Source: Burkholderiaceae bacterium
Lineage (GTDB): Bacteria > Pseudomonadota > Gammaproteobacteria > Burkholderiales > Burkholderiaceae
Direction: 5' to 3'
DNA length: 8,362 bases
NCBI GenBank assembly: GCA_947372155.1
Contig: CANBSM010000093.1
Location: 1 to 8,362 of the forward strand
The notes under the pieces were generated by a model. It did not search any database. It saw nothing but the letters and a program-made list of their open reading frames with translations, and was not told the origin of the DNA. Of this stretch, positions 1 through 7,711 are shown in pieces (the first letter of the stretch is position 1; each line of letters starts with the position of its first letter). A program made the translations under genes and the position numbers.

Positions 1-12
1 CAAATCAAAACC

Positions 13-1557
13 TTAGTTATTGGTTTCGAATAGGTTCCAGTTGATATCGTTGGAGCGGAAGTAATACGAGGAACCAAATTTCATGATGACGGAGTCTTCA
101 TTCTCAGCAACAAAGCGCGTACTCGGAAGATTCTTTAGATAAGTCTCAGTGCTTGGGGGGTTAGCGCCAAAAGGAGCTTTACCCACAAACTTAGAGATTA
201 AATCGGAGGCGGCAAGATAACTCGTTGGCTGTTCGATGATATTTGTTTTCACTGGAGCATCTGTTTTGCTAGTAAACATGATTCCCACCGGAATATTAGT
301 CACATTTGGACTTGGGATTTCTCGCATACCCACAATTTCATTTTTGTTTCTTCGTATTGCTGCGCCATGCTCAGGTATGAAAACAATCACTACTTGTCGA
401 CCAGAACTATTTACCTTGGTGTAGAAGCGATCAATATCCGTTAGTAATTTACGGGCTCTGCGAGAGTAGGTCTCGACACTGTTTTCCAGTCGACTGCCGT
501 CTAAGGCGCGATTGCCATCATGGAGAGAGATTGTGTTGTAGAAGAGAGCAACTCTTTCATTAGGTGACTTCATGCGTGCATCCCACCAATTGGATAGGAC
601 CGAGTAGTCATCGTAAATCTGCGAGCCGTCAAAACCTCTTAAGTAAGGGGTGGCTTGCGTGTTATCAAATAGCGGGGCGGACATGCCACCTTCATTACGG
701 ATTTCCTTTAAGAGGTCGCCGTACTTTCCATCGTGATTTAGGGCAAGCTGTACTTGAAAGCCGGTTTTATTAAGATTGTTAAACAGCAGAGAATCTTCAA
801 CTGCTGGCTTGTACAGATCACGCTGGTCTTGTTGCCCACGACTACCACGCAATAAACGAATAATTGAAGGGCCGCTATATGAAGAAGCTGAATTAAAGTT
901 GGTGAATAAATAATGGAAGCGCTGGAACAGCGGGTTGTTATCTTCTTTGATGTATTTCAGGTCATCCCAAGCCAGTGAGCAGACATTAATCACCAAGACA
1001 TCAAATGGGGCTCCGCTCGGTTTTTGTGAGCGATTAAAGGCGGTGCGGGATGCTTCTTCTATAAAGAAACCATCAAGAGATTCAGTAAGCTCTGTGTCGC
1101 TAGGCAGACCAATAACTTGGCCATCTGCGTCGTAGGCCAAGGGAGCCATATTTGCCCCCAAGGGGAGCAAGGTGCTTAAGATTGCTAAAGAAGCAATGGT
1201 TGTCATTCTTAGCTTCTTTGAAAGCAGGAAGTAAATAAGATACAGACCAAGCAAGATGGCAATGACTCGCCAATCAAAAATTCGAGTTAAGAGCTCCAAG
1301 TAATACTGATAACTAAAGTCCAGTAGCTGACTAATCTTGGGGATGATGTTGCGAAGGGGTGGAAGTGGACTATCAAAATACAGAATGACGATACCAATGG
1401 GTAGTGCTACCCATTTGCGAATTCTCAGCAAGGCAGGATTAGCGTGGGAAAAAATCAGAAATAACGCAAAAGCAGCGTTTACAAAAAAATGGAAGTGAAT
1501 ATAGCCTGTATAGAACAGGATAATCTTGATGAGGAAATAAAAATTCCAAATTCCCAT
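13..1557 (-). CDS. bcsG: BcsG, cellulose phosphoethanolamine transferase
   Basis: Inner-membrane enzyme that moves phosphoethanolamine from phospholipid onto glucose units of newly made cellulose in the periplasm. The 514-residue protein opens with MGIWNFYFLIK, close to the start of E. coli BcsG. About five membrane segments follow (roughly residues 4-22, 23-40, 48-62, 97-113 and 117-139), then a periplasmic alkaline-phosphatase-like domain. Key residues are visible: Cys193 (INVCSL), Ser228 (SSYSGP), His346 (SLHDGN) and Glu396-His397 (PEHG). The Cys-to-Ser spacing of 35 matches E. coli Cys243/Ser278, the zinc ligand and acceptor serine as I recall them. E. coli BcsG is somewhat longer, about 559 residues. 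An in-frame TTG at 1578 could add seven residues, but it would overlap bcsZ; the ATG at 1557, one base after the bcsZ stop, fits the family better. It is probably co-transcribed and translationally coupled with bcsZ. The family call is very secure; activity is inferred. Confidence 0.95.
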   Translation of the reverse strand: MGIWNFYFLIKIILFYTGYIHFHFFVNAAFALFLIFSHANPALLRIRKWVALPIGIVILYFDSPLPPLRNIIPKISQLLDFSYQYYLELLTRIFDWRVIAILLGLYLIYFLLSKKLRMTTIASLAILSTLLPLGANMAPLAYDADGQVIGLPSDTELTESLDGFFIEEASRTAFNRSQKPSGAPFDVLVINVCSLAWDDLKYIKEDNNPLFQRFHYLFTNFNSASSYSGPSIIRLLRGSRGQQDQRDLYKPAVEDSLLFNNLNKTGFQVQLALNHDGKYGDLLKEIRNEGGMSAPLFDNTQATPYLRGFDGSQIYDDYSVLSNWWDARMKSPNERVALFYNTISLHDGNRALDGSRLENSVETYSRRARKLLTDIDRFYTKVNSSGRQVVIVFIPEHGAAIRRNKNEIVGMREIPSPNVTNIPVGIMFTSKTDAPVKTNIIEQPTSYLAASDLISKFVGKAPFGANPPSTETYLKNLPSTRFVAENEDSVIMKFGSSYYFRSNDINWNLFETNN

Positions 1558-1558
1558 A

Positions 1559-2572
1559 TTACTTTTTGAGATCCTCAAGAGCCATTTTGGTAAATAAAGA
1601 CAACATAGAAGAGTAATAGCCTTGGGAAGGATTAAAGCTGGGTAGTTGAGTCGAATCTATATTGGGATAAGCAAGTGTCATTGCTGCAACACTGTAAAAG
1701 CCTGCAGATGCATTGTACGTTGCCATTTCATCAGTATTGACGTTTACCCAGGCCGGTAGAAGTGATTTGCCAGAAAAGGAGCCCCAGAAGTTTTGAAAAG
1801 GCTTTATTGAGGATGGCGAGGCTTGTTTATCCCAAATTAAATATAGAGGAATTCTAACTGCGTCATATCCAAAATGGTCTCCATCTACAGGTGTCAGTTT
1901 GTCGCCATCAAGCTTTACCCAGTCGGATGGTAATTGCCATTGTCCGTATCGAGCCTCTTGAATGAGCTGCAAACCTGTTGCTCTCAACTCTTCCCACTCT
2001 GGGGCTGGATCAAGGTTGGCAAGATTTGTAATCGCAGGAAAGACCCAGTAGGAGAGGTTGAGTTTTAAGCTATTCGTCTTTTCAAAGCCGATTGAACCGG
2101 GAAGCAAAACAATTCCTTTATTAGCTTTGCGTAAGAGCTTTTCACGTATAGATTGACTTACCTGAATAGCGGCAAATAAGTATCTAGGCTCATTCCATTT
2201 GGAATAGGCGCGCGATAAAGCCCAGGCTATAAATAAGTCACCATCACTGGCGTTATTCATGTCATTAATGCCTACCGTGGGTGACCAGCTCCAGGCAAAC
2301 AATTTATCGTCGCGAACTTGTAGATTGCGCTGTGTCCAATTCCAAATTTGGGAGAAAGTTTCTGGGTCGTTGTTTTGCACCGCTAACAGCAGAGCGATGC
2401 CTTGACCTTCGGTGTGGCTAATACCATTTTGGCCTTTATCAATCACCCGACCATTTTCAATATAGGTGGCTTTAAATTGTGTCCAATCTTCGCCTCCATA
2501 GGCAGTCGACGCGCAGGTCAACCCAAGAATAAAACTCAAGAGCCAATATCGAAGAAGGGTATGCCAAGTCAT
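1559..2572 (-). CDS. bcsZ: BcsZ, periplasmic endo-beta-1,4-glucanase (GH8)
   Basis: Family-8 glycoside hydrolase that cuts beta-1,4-glucan and trims or releases cellulose during secretion. The 337-residue protein begins with a signal peptide (residues 1-26, hydrophobic stretch WLLSFILGL, likely cleavage after STAYG), so it acts in the periplasm. GH8 landmarks are the proposed acid Glu55 in HTEGQG, Asp110 in the family signature NASDGDLFIAW, and Asp237 in FGYDAVRIPLY, the proposed base. Glu55 has the same number as in E. coli BcsZ. The reading frame also extends to a TTG at 2608, but that would put 12 odd residues ahead of a normal signal peptide, so the ATG at 2572 is preferred; neither start has a clear ribosome binding site. 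It is first in a two-gene unit with bcsG and divergent from the HD-GYP gene. Length is a little under the E. coli protein (about 370). Confidence 0.94.
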   Translation of the reverse strand: MTWHTLLRYWLLSFILGLTCASTAYGGEDWTQFKATYIENGRVIDKGQNGISHTEGQGIALLLAVQNNDPETFSQIWNWTQRNLQVRDDKLFAWSWSPTVGINDMNNASDGDLFIAWALSRAYSKWNEPRYLFAAIQVSQSIREKLLRKANKGIVLLPGSIGFEKTNSLKLNLSYWVFPAITNLANLDPAPEWEELRATGLQLIQEARYGQWQLPSDWVKLDGDKLTPVDGDHFGYDAVRIPLYLIWDKQASPSSIKPFQNFWGSFSGKSLLPAWVNVNTDEMATYNASAGFYSVAAMTLAYPNIDSTQLPSFNPSQGYYSSMLSLFTKMALEDLKK

Positions 2573-2689
2573 GGGATTATTGAATCTAGTTAAATAATAT
2601 GCTGGCAATTGATTATGATTTGTAATATCAAGGAATAGAGTACATTATGGAGTAACGGCTTTTAATTAGCCCAATTTATTTGGTATTTC
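2573..2689. promoter_or_regulatory. Divergent intergenic region between bcsZ and the HD-GYP gene
   Basis: AT-rich gap of 117 bases that must hold the control region for at least one of the two divergent units. It contains the dyad TTGAT (2609-2613) and ATCAA (2627-2631), separated by 13 bases, which could be a regulator site but could also be chance in AT-rich DNA. No convincing -35/-10 pair is seen for bcsZ on the minus strand. No small gene or RNA is visible. Confidence 0.5.
2620..2648 (+). promoter_or_regulatory. Possible sigma-70 promoter for the HD-GYP/GGDEF unit
   Basis: TTGTAA (2620-2625), a 17-base spacer, then CATTAT (2643-2648). Each box matches the sigma-70 consensus at four of six positions. 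The predicted start near 2655 would leave a leader of about 35 bases before the ATG at 2690. The spacing is ideal but the boxes are weak, and AT-rich DNA gives such matches by chance. Confidence 0.25.
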
Positions 2690-3997
2690 ATGCAGTTAGC
2701 AAATCAAACATTTTACTTTGCCATATTCATCGTCCTAGTCGGCTTAATGGGCCGTTTCCTGGCGAATAAGGATGACGATCGCGCACAATTTAGGGTTATT
2801 TACTGGCCAATCGGCCTAAGCTTTTTGGCGGCTTCCATGTTGGGTTATGCCACTGCTCCGTGGGGTGGAAAGATTGTATTGGCCTTGGCTAATATCTTCC
2901 TTATCGCAGGCGTTGCGAATATTTCTTTATTGTTCAGCGTATGGAACGGCGCCTTAAGACAGTCGAGCAAGCTGACTGCTTTTGTTATATTCGCATTTGC
3001 CTCCACCATTTACATCTACCTGCATTTTTTTGGGCAAACACAAGATCGTATTCATTTGATGAATACTGCCCTCAGTCTCTTTTGCGTTTGGCAGATTATT
3101 TCTTTAGGCCAGCTATTAAAAAAAGATAATGCTTATCAAATTAAATTATTGCTTGGGGTTGAGTTTTTTCAACTCTGCGCTCGTATTATTCGATCACTTT
3201 TAGCGCTAAACGAAATGAGCCATCCTGGAACCTTGTATCAGGAGGATGGTTTGGCTTTTGCAATGCGTATCGCTGCAATTCTGTCGATTGTCACTATTTG
3301 TATATTAATTACCAATTACTATATGGAAAAGCTTTGGCATGAATATCGCCGGAGCGCGCATGCCATTGAGGATGGAATGCTTCACAGCCTAAATGCGTTA
3401 TCGATGGTGCGAGATAACGAAACCGGTAATCACATCCTCCGCACAAAAAACTATGTGCGTGCTTTAGCTGAAAGATTACGGTCAAGCGGAGCCTACACAG
3501 AACAGCTAACTCTCAAAGCAATAGAAGATATTGTGAAAGCTGCGCCATTACACGATATTGGTAAGGTGGGTATTCCAGATACCATCCTGAAAAAGCCCGG
3601 ATCGTTATCGGATGATGAGTGGCAGATCATGAAAACCCATGCCAATTTAGGTCGGGATGTCCTTAGTGCCGCAAAACTCAAGGATGCAAAGCATACCCAT
3701 GTTTTGGATGCTGCAATTGGGATCGCCGGAGGACATCATGAGAATTGGGATGGCTCTGGATATCCCAGTGGTCTAAAGGGCGAGGAAATTCCCTTGGCAG
3801 CACGACTCATGTCGCTGGCTGATACATACGACGCCTTAGTTAATGAGCGGGTTTATAAAAAGAAGTGGACCCATGAAGAAGCTTGTTTAGAGATTACTCG
3901 CTTAAAAGGCATACGTTTTGATCCACGCATTGTTGAGGCGTTTATTCAGGAAAAAGATCGTTTCTTGAAGATCTCCGAGTTATATGGAGACTCGTAA
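2690..3997 (+). CDS. Membrane HD-GYP cyclic di-GMP phosphodiesterase
   Basis: Predicted to hydrolyse cyclic di-GMP on the cytoplasmic side of the inner membrane. The 435-residue protein has about seven hydrophobic segments in residues 7-210 (approximately 7-23, 37-56, 60-83, 94-113, 122-143, 151-172, 189-210). I do not recognise this sensor as a named domain. A short linker leads to an HD-GYP domain at about 225-425. All eight metal-ligand positions known from structurally studied HD-GYP enzymes appear kept: Glu244, His248, His288-Asp289 (HDIGK), His317, His349-His350 (GGHHE) and Asp378. The defining GYP is at 357-359. This suggests an active enzyme. The start is the ATG at 2690, with no strong ribosome binding site. 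The stop overlaps the next start by one base, so it is coupled to a diguanylate cyclase gene. Its divergent neighbour is bcsZ, which suggests cellulose as one output; that link is inferred. Confidence 0.93.
   Translation: MQLANQTFYFAIFIVLVGLMGRFLANKDDDRAQFRVIYWPIGLSFLAASMLGYATAPWGGKIVLALANIFLIAGVANISLLFSVWNGALRQSSKLTAFVIFAFASTIYIYLHFFGQTQDRIHLMNTALSLFCVWQIISLGQLLKKDNAYQIKLLLGVEFFQLCARIIRSLLALNEMSHPGTLYQEDGLAFAMRIAAILSIVTICILITNYYMEKLWHEYRRSAHAIEDGMLHSLNALSMVRDNETGNHILRTKNYVRALAERLRSSGAYTEQLTLKAIEDIVKAAPLHDIGKVGIPDTILKKPGSLSDDEWQIMKTHANLGRDVLSAAKLKDAKHTHVLDAAIGIAGGHHENWDGSGYPSGLKGEEIPLAARLMSLADTYDALVNERVYKKKWTHEEACLEITRLKGIRFDPRIVEAFIQEKDRFLKISELYGDS
3986..3989 (+). promoter_or_regulatory. Ribosome binding site for the GGDEF gene
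   Basis: GGAG lies seven bases before the ATG at 3997, inside the last codons of the HD-GYP gene. It supports this start, which shares one base with the preceding stop (TAATG), an arrangement typical of translational coupling. Confidence 0.65.
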
Positions 3998-5550
3998 TGA
4001 GCGTTAGCTTTGAGCCAAAGTCGATCATTCGACGCAATTCTTTCTTTATTGTCGGTGGCGCACTTATTTTGGCAATCATCTTTGCTATTAACGCTGTCGT
4101 TTCTGGATACTTATTACGTCGTAATACAGTGGAGGATAGGGAGGAGCAAATTGCGACTCTGTCTTTAATATTGGCTGAGCATACTTCGCAGATCATATTC
4201 TCTGCAAACACAGTTTTACAAAGTATCGACGATGTAATTGAGCTAGAGAAAATTCAAAATGAAAAGAGTTATCGCGAGTTCGCCTCCAGTAAAAAAAGTT
4301 TCGAATTACTAGAGGAAAAAACCAAGTCAAATCCTATACTAGATGTCGCAACATTTGTAGGTAGCGATGGTAGGGCGCTTAATTTTTCCCGTTCGTTTCC
4401 GGCGCCATCAATCAATCTAGCAGATCGTGATTATTTCGAATATCTAAAAACGCACAATGATCATGAAACCTTCTATAGCGCACCTGTGCGCAATAAGGGC
4501 AATGGCAAGTGGGTGTTCTATCTAGCAAAACGTGTCAATGGAAAGAATGATGAGTTTCTTGGGGTGATCTTGACCGGGGTTTCTGTCGAGGTGTTTTCTT
4601 CGCTTTACGAAAGAATTGGTGTCAATATTGGTGATGGGGTTGGAATCACGCTTTATCGCACTGACAAGACCTTGCTGACCCGTTGGCCTTTGGTTGAAAA
4701 TCTGATTGGCAAAGTAAATACCAATCCGTTTATTGACCAGTCCCTAGCGGCAGCGGTGGAGGGCAATGGAGTTGTGTTTTCATCTGAAACTGGCTTTACC
4801 AGGCAGAATGCGGAGCCAGTAATGCGGATGATTTCTTATCGAAAAGTAAATCAATATCCTTTTATTGTGGGTGTAGTTGTTCCAGAGTCTTTATATTTAT
4901 CTAATTGGTATAAGAATGCCTTTGGCGTTTTAATAGCCAGCGTATTGAGCATCATCATTATTTTCATTGGTGCTTATACTTTTCTTCTGTCATACAGAAG
5001 GAGCGCTGAAAACGAGTACCGCGCCCATCATGATTCATTAACCCAGCTACCGAACAGAACCTTATTTTCCGATCGTCTTTCAACAGCCCTTACTGTATGT
5101 AAGCGTAAGCAGTCTGAACTAGCTTTGCTCTTTATCGATCTGGATAACCTAAAGACAATTAATGACGTCAGTGGTCATACTGCTGGAGATGCGGTATTGC
5201 TTGAGGTTGCAAAACGCATGCAGCTTTGTCTGCGTGAGTCAGATACTGTAGCCCGTATCGGCGGGGATGAGTTTATAGTCCTGTTGCCCGATGTTAGAAC
5301 CGAGGAGGCAGCTATGATCGTGGCAGAAAAAATTCGCTCTGCTCTGATTGATCCAATCGATGCTGATGGCTATAGTTTGACCACTAGCGCCAGTATTGGT
5401 GTTGCCATATTCCCGTTCCACGGTCTTAATGCTACTGATTTAATGAATAATGCGGATACTGCAATGTATGCCGCTAAATCCAAAGGTCGAAACGCCATAG
5501 TGATGTATGGCGATCATACGGTGAAGATCACGTTAAAAGATCTCATTTAA
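3997..5550 (+). CDS. Cache-GGDEF diguanylate cyclase
   Basis: Predicted inner-membrane enzyme that makes cyclic di-GMP from two GTP. The 517-residue protein has one membrane segment at about 16-39, a periplasmic region at 40-307 resembling a double-Cache ligand sensor (LADRDYFEYL at 141-150 and the GKWVFYLAKRV stretch near 170 are typical), a second membrane segment at about 308-332, and a GGDEF domain from about 345 to 505. Visible motifs are HDSLTQLPNR (345-354), D381-x-D383 with K386 and N389-D390, an intact GGDEF at 422-426, and RESD at 413-416. The RESD fits the RxxD inhibitory site, so product inhibition is likely. No HAMP linker is seen between membrane and catalytic domain. It overlaps the HD-GYP gene by one base, so an opposing synthase and phosphodiesterase are co-expressed. 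The ligand of the sensor cannot be told from sequence. Confidence 0.94.
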   Translation: MSVSFEPKSIIRRNSFFIVGGALILAIIFAINAVVSGYLLRRNTVEDREEQIATLSLILAEHTSQIIFSANTVLQSIDDVIELEKIQNEKSYREFASSKKSFELLEEKTKSNPILDVATFVGSDGRALNFSRSFPAPSINLADRDYFEYLKTHNDHETFYSAPVRNKGNGKWVFYLAKRVNGKNDEFLGVILTGVSVEVFSSLYERIGVNIGDGVGITLYRTDKTLLTRWPLVENLIGKVNTNPFIDQSLAAAVEGNGVVFSSETGFTRQNAEPVMRMISYRKVNQYPFIVGVVVPESLYLSNWYKNAFGVLIASVLSIIIIFIGAYTFLLSYRRSAENEYRAHHDSLTQLPNRTLFSDRLSTALTVCKRKQSELALLFIDLDNLKTINDVSGHTAGDAVLLEVAKRMQLCLRESDTVARIGGDEFIVLLPDVRTEEAAMIVAEKIRSALIDPIDADGYSLTTSASIGVAIFPFHGLNATDLMNNADTAMYAAKSKGRNAIVMYGDHTVKITLKDLI

Positions 5551-5593
5551 AAGCCAGTTTGGACCCACTGTTTTTATAAGAGCTTTCCTGATC

Positions 5594-6379
5594 ATGAAAA
5601 AATTCGATGTACTTCCAATTATCTTTGGAGTCTTGCTGAGTATTGTGGCTTTGTATTTCATGCTCAGATCTACGCCAAGTCAAAGCGCACCCAGTTCATC
5701 TATTCCTACTGTTCAAATCGGCAACCTGATTTGGGATCAAACCGAGATGAATATCGCTGACGTGAAGACTTATGCATCATCAACAGGCTTTGTCAGCGCC
5801 GCGGAAAAGAAGGGTGGCGGTTTATCGTATGAATCTGGGTTTGTGCAAAAACTAGGATGGACTTGGAAAACGCCATACGGTGTGCCAGCAAAAGATACTG
5901 AGCCAGCAGTTCAGCTAAATCAAAAGGAAGCGGAATCTATCTGCCGTTTTTATGGCAAGCGCCTACCAACGGATGCGGAGTGGACTAATGCCGCTTTCTT
6001 GGAGCAAAGAGCAAATCCTCCAGCCGGTTATACAAAAGAGCAACGCTATCCCTATCCAGGTGGCGCTAATCCTTCGCCATCCCATTGCCTGAGTGGTTGT
6101 GGCGACTACAAAGGCTTGGCTCCAGCAGGCGCACTCAATCGCGGAACAGGGCATGTCATCACGGGAAGCACTAAGCCAGGTGTGAATGGCATGTATGACA
6201 TGGGCGGCAATGTCTGGGAGTGGACCTCTACGGAGCGCAATGGTAGCTATATCACCCGTGGCGCTTCATGGTGGTATGGTCCTGAGCGCCAGCAAGAGGG
6301 TGATGTGGAATATAAACCCGCTGATATTGCGGTGGTTTATATCGGGTTTCGGTGCGTGGCTGATGCCGTGAAACAATAG
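5594..6379 (+). CDS. Membrane-anchored SUMF1/FGE-fold protein without the catalytic cysteine pair
   Basis: A 261-residue protein of the formylglycine-generating-enzyme-like (SUMF1/EgtB/PvdO) superfamily. Residues 8-24 form one hydrophobic segment after MKKFD, consistent with a membrane anchor or uncleaved signal and a periplasmic domain. The fold is marked by RLPTDAEW (123-130), YDMGGNVWEW (201-210), RGASWW (222-227) and the closing GFRCV (251-255). True formylglycine-generating enzymes bind copper through two cysteines in the C-terminal core. Here the stretch after RGASWW has none; the only cysteines are 117, 165, 169 and 254. Sulfatase activation is therefore unlikely, and the true reaction or binding role is unknown. 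The gene starts 43 bases after the GGDEF gene with a weak ribosome site, and ends three bases before the helicase start. Similar domains serve in many pathways, so no substrate is proposed. Confidence 0.85.
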   Translation: MKKFDVLPIIFGVLLSIVALYFMLRSTPSQSAPSSSIPTVQIGNLIWDQTEMNIADVKTYASSTGFVSAAEKKGGGLSYESGFVQKLGWTWKTPYGVPAKDTEPAVQLNQKEAESICRFYGKRLPTDAEWTNAAFLEQRANPPAGYTKEQRYPYPGGANPSPSHCLSGCGDYKGLAPAGALNRGTGHVITGSTKPGVNGMYDMGGNVWEWTSTERNGSYITRGASWWYGPERQQEGDVEYKPADIAVVYIGFRCVADAVKQ

Positions 6380-6382
6380 GGG

Positions 6383-7711
6383 ATGACTAGTCCTGCTGTA
6401 GATTCCTCCGAAATTGAAATCACCCCCGATTACCAAGCGGTAATTGAGGCCATTGAGCGTCACGATCCTTATATCTTCGTCAGTGGTAAAGCGGGTACAG
6501 GCAAGACAACTTTAATCGGCTATTTACGAGAAACCATCCCGGGCAATGTCGTGGTGGTTGCTCCTACCGGTGTTGCGGCACTTCAGGTTAAAGGGGTGAC
6601 TATCCATTCCTTTTTTAGATTGCCTCCTCGACTCATCTTTCCGGAAGAGGACATCAAGCCCTTACGTGATAAACGCCTCTATAAAGATATTCGCCTGCTG
6701 ATCATTGACGAGATCTCGATGGTGCGCGCTGATGTAGTCGATGCGATGGATTTGTTTCTACGCGAGAACGGTCCTCAAAAAGGTAAACCTTTCGGCGGTA
6801 TTCAGGTGATGTTTGTGGGGGACTTATTCCAGCTACCTCCCGTGGTATCAAGCTCTGATATGCAAGTGTTATCTGAGAGAGGGTACGAAGGACCTTATTT
6901 CTTTTGTGCGATGGCACTGCATCGCAAAGACGTCACGATGGTGGAGCTTTCTAAAATCTTTCGCCAAAAAGACGAACACTTTGCAGGCCTACTCAATCGC
7001 ATTCGGATTAATCAGGATGTCGACGAGGCTATCGATACCTTAAATGCTCAGTGCTTTCAAAAAGATGCTGAAGTGGATGAACAAACCATTACGCTGACAA
7101 CGACTAATGCGCGTGCTGATCAGATTAATGGGGCGGGGCTTCGCGCCATTACGACTGAAGGCAAAGTCTACGCGGGTAAGTCGACTGGCAAGTTCAACAT
7201 TGATGAGCGCAATTTGCCTTCGCCCAATAATTTAGTCCTCAAGGTTGGTGCAAAGGTGCTGTTTACGGCAACAGATCCGGGATTTCCGAAGCGTTGGGTC
7301 AATGGCACGATTGGTGTAGTGCGAGAGATGCTGCCGGACAAGGTGAAAGTGATGGTTCAGAACGGGCCTTACTCGAACACCGTTGAAGTGACAGGCCATC
7401 AATGGGAATCGTATCGTTACGATCACGACATGATGTCAGGGAAGATTTCCCCGAGCATTATCGGCACTTATGTGCAGATTCCACTCATGCTGGCTTGGGC
7501 AGTCACTATTCACAAGAGCCAGGGCAAGACGCTTGATAAGGTGAAAGTGGATCTCTCATCGGGTGCATTTGCCTCGGGCCAAGTCTACGTAGCTTTGAGT
7601 CGTTGTAAAACGATTGAGGGAATTACATTACAGCGACCGATTGAGCCCAGGGACGTAAGTTGTGATCAAGAGATCAAACGTTTCTACATGAACTGTTTGC
7701 CCTCTAAATAG
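6383..7711 (+). CDS. Compact Pif1/RecD-like superfamily 1B DNA helicase
   Basis: Predicted ATP-dependent 5'-to-3' helicase acting on DNA in the cytoplasm. The 442-residue protein shows the helicase motifs in order: Walker A GKAGTGKT (35-42), motif Ia APTGVAA (60-66) followed by TIHSFF (73-78), Walker B LLIIDEISMV (105-114, Asp109-Glu110), motif III GDLFQLPPV (146-154), the motif IV arginine in FRQ (193-195), TIHKSQGKTL (375-384) and VYVALSR (401-407) near the end. It is close to a bare helicase core with no large extra domain, shorter than RecD (about 600). The ATG at 6383 is three bases after the previous stop. The AGGGG just before it is too close to be a good ribosome site, so translation probably depends on coupling. 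It looks richer in GC than the genes to its left. Its in vivo task, such as fork, G-quadruplex or plasmid work, cannot be read from sequence. Confidence 0.9.
   Translation: MTSPAVDSSEIEITPDYQAVIEAIERHDPYIFVSGKAGTGKTTLIGYLRETIPGNVVVVAPTGVAALQVKGVTIHSFFRLPPRLIFPEEDIKPLRDKRLYKDIRLLIIDEISMVRADVVDAMDLFLRENGPQKGKPFGGIQVMFVGDLFQLPPVVSSSDMQVLSERGYEGPYFFCAMALHRKDVTMVELSKIFRQKDEHFAGLLNRIRINQDVDEAIDTLNAQCFQKDAEVDEQTITLTTTNARADQINGAGLRAITTEGKVYAGKSTGKFNIDERNLPSPNNLVLKVGAKVLFTATDPGFPKRWVNGTIGVVREMLPDKVKVMVQNGPYSNTVEVTGHQWESYRYDHDMMSGKISPSIIGTYVQIPLMLAWAVTIHKSQGKTLDKVKVDLSSGAFASGQVYVALSRCKTIEGITLQRPIEPRDVSCDQEIKRFYMNCLPSK

Noticed and set aside
236..1135. Plus-strand open frames inside bcsG (236-424, 564-773, 935-1135)
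   Set aside because: Shadows of a well-supported gene on the other strand, with no recognisable protein features.
1558..1578. TTG start at 1578 for bcsG, adding seven residues
   Set aside because: It lies inside the bcsZ end, while the ATG at 1557 gives the conserved BcsG N-terminus directly after the bcsZ stop.
2573..2608. TTG start at 2608 for bcsZ
   Set aside because: It adds residues before a normal signal peptide and has no ribosome site; the ATG at 2572 places the catalytic Glu at 55 as in E. coli.
5555..5575. Possible intrinsic terminator after the GGDEF gene (CAGT ... ACTG followed by five T's)
   Set aside because: The stem has only four clean base pairs, too weak to call a terminator.
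5594..6379. True formylglycine-generating enzyme (sulfatase activator)
   Set aside because: The C-terminal cysteine pair needed for copper binding is absent and no sulfatase gene is nearby; BcsG is sulfatase-like in fold, but its acceptor residue is a serine used directly.
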